Source of the DNA: Propionispora vibrioides
Lineage (GTDB): Bacteria > Bacillota > Negativicutes > Propionisporales > Propionisporaceae
Reading direction: 5' to 3'
Assembly: GCF_900110485.1 (NCBI RefSeq)
Contig: NZ_FODY01000018.1
Location: forward strand, 28,696-92,695
DNA length: 64,000 nucleotides
Positions 60,521 through 64,000 of this stretch are shown here, piece after piece; the stretch's first letter is position 1; the number at the start of each line of letters is the position of its first letter. Made by a program: the position numbers and the translations under genes. The notes under the pieces were generated by a model. That model did no database searches. It had not been told where the DNA came from and was given only the letters and a program-made list of their open reading frames with translations.

Positions 60521-61072
60521 TCACAGTTTTAACCCTTCACTGAACCTTTTTTCTTCCCGTAAAAATATTTGATAAGTCTCCTCATCAAAATTGCACATGA
60601 CGATATGCTCAAGCCCTACTCCGTCTTGCTGCAAAAACTGATATGCAGTTTCGATCAGTATCTTGGCGCAATCTGTTTTGGGAAAGCCAAAAATACCGCT
60701 GGATATGGCAGGCATAGAGACAGATTTTAAGTTATACAGTTCAGTCAAGGTAAGTACACTTATAATGACCTTCCTCAATTTCTCGTGTTCATTTCCCTCG
60801 CCCCACTGGGGGCCGACTGTATGAATCACAAATTTGCAGGGCAAATTTCCGGCATCGGTGAGCACGGCTTTGCCGACGGGCACTAATCCGATTCTTTTAA
60901 TAATATCGTTGCTTTGTTTTTGTATCTCCGGTCCGCCTTTGACCGCTATCGCCCGCGCCGCGCCTCCGCCATGCTGCAGCCTGGAGTTGGCGGGATTGAC
61001 AATTGCGTCGGTATTTTCCGCCGTTATATCGCCCTGTTTAATACCAATAGCCTTCTTACCCACACTTATCAT
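60521..61072 (-). CDS. Macrodomain (ADP-ribose-binding) protein
   Basis: A 183-aa macrodomain. GIKQGDITAENTDAIVNPAN and SRLQHGGGAARAIAVKGGPE, then SMPAISSGIFGFPKTDCAK, hold the ADP-ribose loops. It resembles YmdB/TM0508-type proteins that bind or cleave ADP-ribose derivatives such as O-acetyl-ADP-ribose. Decayed pieces of the same gene lie at 34497, 37157 and 37880. Repeat R lies about 45 bp upstream. Confidence 0.9.
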   Translation of the reverse strand: MISVGKKAIGIKQGDITAENTDAIVNPANSRLQHGGGAARAIAVKGGPEIQKQSNDIIKRIGLVPVGKAVLTDAGNLPCKFVIHTVGPQWGEGNEHEKLRKVIISVLTLTELYNLKSVSMPAISSGIFGFPKTDCAKILIETAYQFLQQDGVGLEHIVMCNFDEETYQIFLREEKRFSEGLKL

Positions 61073-61114
61073 TATTTATCACCATTCTCCCTGCATCATT
61101 CTGGTTGCCGTTTG

Positions 61115-61260
61115 ATCTTCAATTTCCTATGAATATTTTACCAATTCTCCAACACAAACTGTAGTCCTGCAACTTCCCCCTTTAGTACCCAAAACTCATT
61201 GAAATTCATTGGCAACCAATTAAAAACCAGACAGCCAAAATAACACGGCTCCTTTACTCT
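61115..61260 (-). repeat. Dispersed repeat R, copy 3
   Basis: CAATTTCCTATGAATATTTT, CCAATTCTCC, GTAGTCCTGCAA and CAACCAATTAAAAACCAGAC follow the order of copy 1. It lies upstream of the macrodomain gene; the terminator half is decayed. It leads into the nhaC promoter region. Confidence 0.6.
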
Positions 61261-61328
61261 AGCCGCTGTTCATAACCGACAGCTTTTCGGCTAATACTAA
61301 GCCGATATTACCAAAGGAGAGATCAATC

Positions 61329-62762
61329 TTGCCGAATTTTTACAGTATCATACCGCCGTTAGCGGCTATTATGGGCGCGGCGATTACCAAGCGAATTATC
61401 CCGTCGCTGGTACTGGGACTGCTGGCCGGGACCTTCTTGCAGTCGGGTGGCAGCCTCTTGGGGTCCGTCCTGCTGGCCGGTCAGACCCTGGCCGGCGTGG
61501 TATCCGAGGAAAGCCACGCCTATATTATCCTGTTCCTGTTCAGCTTTGGTGCGCTGGCCGAAATATTTAAGGTAGGCGGCGGTATCTCAGGCTTCGCCAA
61601 ACTTACGGAACCGTATATCAAAACCGAACGCGGCGCCCTGCTCAGCGTACTGTGGGCTTCGCCGGTCACCTTCCTTGACTGTTGTTTTCACACTATTGCC
61701 ACAGGGGCTATCAGTAAACCTTTACTGGAAAAGGTGGACGGCTCCAAGGATAAACTGGCTCTTATCGTCAATACCACCTCTTCTCAGCTCATCGCACTCA
61801 TCCCCTTTGCGACCACCTATGTCGGCTATATCCTGGGGGTTATCGGTTCGTCCATGGCCCAAGTCGGCCTTACCGGCAATCCGTACCGCCTCTATTTGTC
61901 GGCCATCGCCCTAAACTTTTACTCTATCAGTATGCTAGGGATCAGCTTCCTTGCTATCTTTTACTCCTTCCAGTTTAACTGGCTGAAGCTGGCCCAGCCT
62001 GCCTATAAGCCGGAAGTGGGTACCGGCGACCATGATTCCCATGAGGCTCACGATGAACATCATTATCAGGAAAAGGTACCTCCCCGGATCGCCAACTTGC
62101 TCCTGCCGCTGATTTTCTTACTGGCGTTAATTACATATCTGTTATGGTGGACCGGCCAAGCTAAAGGAGCGGCCTCCTTAGTCGAAGCGCTGCTCAATGC
62201 TGATTATGAAAAAGCCATTTTTGTCGCTACTTTCGCCACACTGGTAGGCACCACTCTGCTCTATGCGCTGCAAAAAATCCCCATGAAAGAATTGCAAAGC
62301 CATTTTTTGAGCGGTGGAACCGAAATGCTGCCTCCCATCGTTATTTTGACCCTGGCCTGGGCGCTTACCGGCATAACCCAGCAACTGGGCTTCAGTCCTT
62401 TTATCGGCAGTTTGCTGGGAAATACCCTGCCACCACAGTTGGTCCCCGTTATTGTATTTGCCCTGGGCGGACTGGCTTCTTATTTTATGGGTTCTTCCTG
62501 GGGGACCTGGGCTCTGATTATGCCGCTAGCCTTGTCCTTAGCGGTAACTACCGGCGCCAATGTTCCGCTCGTAGTCGGTGCGGTATTGGCCGGCGGCTCA
62601 ATTGGCGACAATCTGTCCCCTTTGGGTGAAACACCGGTCTTAACAGCGGCGGTTATGGACATTCCGGTAACCAGTCATATCAGCTATGTCCTGCCTTACG
62701 GGCTGGTTGCCATCGGGACCGCAGCCCTGCTCTATCTGGCACTAGGTTATGCCTTGCTTTAA
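61329..62762 (+). CDS. NhaC-family Na+/H+ antiporter
   Basis: A 477-aa membrane protein with about 11-12 hydrophobic helices. PPLAAIMGAAITKRIIPSLV, FLFSFGALAEIFKVGGGISG, TFLDCCFHTIATGAI and SSWGTWALIMPLALSLAVTT, SIGDNLSPLGETPVLTAAVM match NhaC-type antiporters. A His/Asp-rich cytoplasmic loop (DHDSHEAHDEHH, about residues 236-247) may sense metal or pH. TTG 61329 follows AAAGGAGAG. A truncated copy is 4 kb upstream. Physiological exchange (Na+/H+ or malate-lactate type) is not set by the sequence. Confidence 0.88.
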   Translation: MPNFYSIIPPLAAIMGAAITKRIIPSLVLGLLAGTFLQSGGSLLGSVLLAGQTLAGVVSEESHAYIILFLFSFGALAEIFKVGGGISGFAKLTEPYIKTERGALLSVLWASPVTFLDCCFHTIATGAISKPLLEKVDGSKDKLALIVNTTSSQLIALIPFATTYVGYILGVIGSSMAQVGLTGNPYRLYLSAIALNFYSISMLGISFLAIFYSFQFNWLKLAQPAYKPEVGTGDHDSHEAHDEHHYQEKVPPRIANLLLPLIFLLALITYLLWWTGQAKGAASLVEALLNADYEKAIFVATFATLVGTTLLYALQKIPMKELQSHFLSGGTEMLPPIVILTLAWALTGITQQLGFSPFIGSLLGNTLPPQLVPVIVFALGGLASYFMGSSWGTWALIMPLALSLAVTTGANVPLVVGAVLAGGSIGDNLSPLGETPVLTAAVMDIPVTSHISYVLPYGLVAIGTAALLYLALGYALL

Positions 62763-62816
62763 CAAGGAAACCTGCTAACTTAAAGTCAGGAACAGCAAAA
62801 AATGCATAACAAAATA

Positions 62817-62844
62817 AGCCGAGTGTGAGAGCGCTCGGTTTTTG
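62817..62844 (+). terminator. Terminator of the antiporter gene
   Basis: CCGAG and CTCGG stem around an 8-10-nt loop, followed by TTTTTG, about 55 bp after the antiporter stop. Confidence 0.7.
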
Positions 62845-62912
62845 CCTATATTTTTATTTTGCTTATTGCTGTCAGGCCCCTGCCGTTTCTCGCCTGAAGG
62901 TTTTAAGCCTTC

Positions 62913-63524
62913 TTACTTTACAGACACGTATTCATTTCCTTCTATATAGAATCGCCAGGGGTACTCCCTGGCCTCTCCGGCATAATCAATCCCCACACGG
63001 GTTGTTGTGATGATGTTAAACTCCTGCGGTTCCCCTTCCTCAATATATAGTTCATCGCCGCACAAATCCATTCCATTGAAGTTCTTATTTATGGACAGGG
63101 CCTTGCATAATTTGCCGGGACCATTGGTTAGACCTTTTCTTTGACTTTTCGTCAACTGCCCGTAGGGCTTCTTGTATCTTGTTTGCGCCATTTGTTCGAT
63201 TCCTTGTAGCGGTTCAGCCGCTCTGAGTAAAACTGCCTGAGGAGTTCCCTTTTCCCTAGTTACGATATTGAAACAATAGTGCATTCCATAGATGATAAAG
63301 ATATAGGAAAATCCGGGATCCCCATACATCACCTCTACACGCGGGGTTCGCTTTCCGCCGTAAGAATGAGCCGCCCTGTCTTCGATCCCCATATACGCCT
63401 CTGCCTCCACAATCTTAGCGGCTACTTTCTGTCCCTCAACTTCGTGGACAAGGACTTTGCCCAGAAGCTCTCTGGCTACGATGACGGAATCCCTGTTATA
63501 AAATTCTCTGGTCAGCTTTTTCAT
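62913..63524 (-). CDS. DNA-3-methyladenine glycosylase (AAG/MPG type)
   Basis: A 203-aa base-excision repair enzyme that removes alkylated purines. LTREFYNRDSVIVARELLGK at the start, KIVEAEAYMGIEDRAAHSYG (the catalytic-site Glu and Tyr), GFSYIFIIYGMHYCFNIVTR and GLTNGPGKLCKALSI are typical. ATG 63524 with AAGGAAG upstream is preferred to a longer frame. A single gene, divergent from nothing nearby. Confidence 0.9.
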   Translation of the reverse strand: MKKLTREFYNRDSVIVARELLGKVLVHEVEGQKVAAKIVEAEAYMGIEDRAAHSYGGKRTPRVEVMYGDPGFSYIFIIYGMHYCFNIVTREKGTPQAVLLRAAEPLQGIEQMAQTRYKKPYGQLTKSQRKGLTNGPGKLCKALSINKNFNGMDLCGDELYIEEGEPQEFNIITTTRVGIDYAGEAREYPWRFYIEGNEYVSVK

Positions 63525-63689
63525 CCCATAAATCTTCCTTTCTTGCCCCATCTTGCCCCAAGGCTTTTCTGTACCGTTCTTTTGAATTAATTATGCTCAT
63601 TTTACTCTTACTTAGCAAAACTTACAATCAATTACGTTTAATAAATGTTCCCTCCGGCACAAGATCACCAAGGACCGATTGTCAGTCGA

Positions 63690-63757
63690 GTAGAGGCGGA
63701 ACTCACATTCCAGCCCCCCTCACGGAACCGGACTTGCCCTATTAAGGCATCCGGCTC
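63690..63757 (-). ncRNA. Group II intron 3' end (domains V-VI)
   Basis: On the minus strand GAGCCGGATGCC and GGCAAGTCCGGTTC form the short domain V hairpin (63725-63757), followed by a domain VI-like stem and then the probable 3' splice boundary near 63690. It follows the maturase stop. Exact intron end not determined. Confidence 0.65.
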
Positions 63758-63780
63758 TTCATAGCAGCATTTACTTACGT

Positions 63781-64000
63781 TTAGCCATAGATATTCACAT
63801 AGATTCTCGCTTTTGCTAGCGGGAATCTATCTGTTAGTTTTGCAAATCCTTCCCACGTCAAGCTCTTCTTTTGGCTTCTGCGATTGAGTATTTCAAACAA
63901 TTTACGCCGTACGCAGTATCCAAAGGTATGGATTCCATTGCTGTTGTCGGTTACCCCATAGTAGCGAAAGTGCCCAACCAGCTTGGCATTTATCTGTTTG
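63781..64000 (-). CDS. Group II intron reverse transcriptase/maturase, C-terminal part
   Basis: The frame enters from the right edge and ends at TAA (63781-63783). KQINAKLVGHFRYYGVTDNS, GIHTFGYCVRRKLFEILNRR and LTWEGFAKLTDRFPLAKARI are typical of the C-terminal X/maturase region of LtrA-type proteins. The reverse-transcriptase domain lies outside. Domain V of the intron follows at the correct distance. It indicates a mobile group II intron entering this locus. Confidence 0.85.
   Translation of the reverse strand, partial: KQINAKLVGHFRYYGVTDNSNGIHTFGYCVRRKLFEILNRRSQKKSLTWEGFAKLTDRFPLAKARIYVNIYG

Overview
The window reads as chromosomal DNA of a low-to-moderate GC, anaerobic, sugar-fermenting Firmicute. 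PTS polyol operons, DeoR, ROK, XRE and HxlR regulators, GTG/TTG starts behind strong Shine-Dalgarno (SD) sites and a FIST-type cytoplasmic chemoreceptor all fit, and a Negativicutes/Sporomusaceae-like host is my best guess. No rRNA or tRNA was found, so taxonomy stays an inference.

Left third (1-27 kb), mostly ordinary metabolism. Glycogen phosphorylase (0.6-3.0 kb) is followed by a sugar-uptake locus (3.1-12.4 kb): a DUF5107/TPR protein, an AraC regulator, an aldose-1-epimerase-like enzyme and an AraFGH-like ABC importer. The DUF5107 and ABC promoters share a ~31-bp element placed exactly 20 bp upstream of TATAAT. Next come a FIST-MCP chemoreceptor, two VOC proteins, a GyrI-like protein and a Crp/SDR pair. 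A glucitol-type PTS operon (20.1-24.3 kb) follows with split EIIB/EIIC genes, GutM, a glycerol-1-phosphate-dehydrogenase-like enzyme and NagB. It is controlled by a divergent XRE gene with two perfect operator palindromes. Two ~163-bp fold-back repeats (7.55 and 19.71 kb) share core motifs.

Centre (27.7-39.4 kb), an accessory island. A tight AT-rich five-gene operon (28.4-33.6 kb) encodes a C-protein-like XRE regulator, an Eco57I-like adenine methyltransferase, a 753-aa protein with an Hsp90/MutL-type ATPase domain and a histidine-kinase core, a lone receiver domain and an HNH nuclease. It lies between transposase remnants and is the best candidate for an undescribed restriction or defence system. 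Beside it is a mosaic of broken and duplicated genes: IS256 remnant, partial copies of a secreted protein, DUF3800 and macrodomain gene pieces, plus intact Fic and DUF3800 genes.

Right part (39-64 kb). There are a flavin reductase/dehydrogenase/tautomerase operon, MazEF, a SGNH hydrolase, a ROK/MFS pair, a phosphatase, a zeta-toxin pair and an ankyrin protein. A tiny holin-like toxin at 49.2 kb has an apparent antisense RNA converging on its 3' end (type I toxin-antitoxin). An eight-gene polyol PTS operon (49.5-56.6 kb) has a consensus promoter with DeoR-like repeats. Then come SDR/HxlR/MFS genes, a macrodomain gene, an NhaC-type antiporter with a truncated copy 4 kb away, a DNA glycosylase, and a group II intron end at the right border. 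Copies of a non-coding repeat (39.3, 48.8, 61.1 kb) each lie just upstream of a minus-strand accessory gene. With scattered macrodomain, yciI and nhaC fragments, they suggest that one ancestral segment was copied and broken repeatedly.
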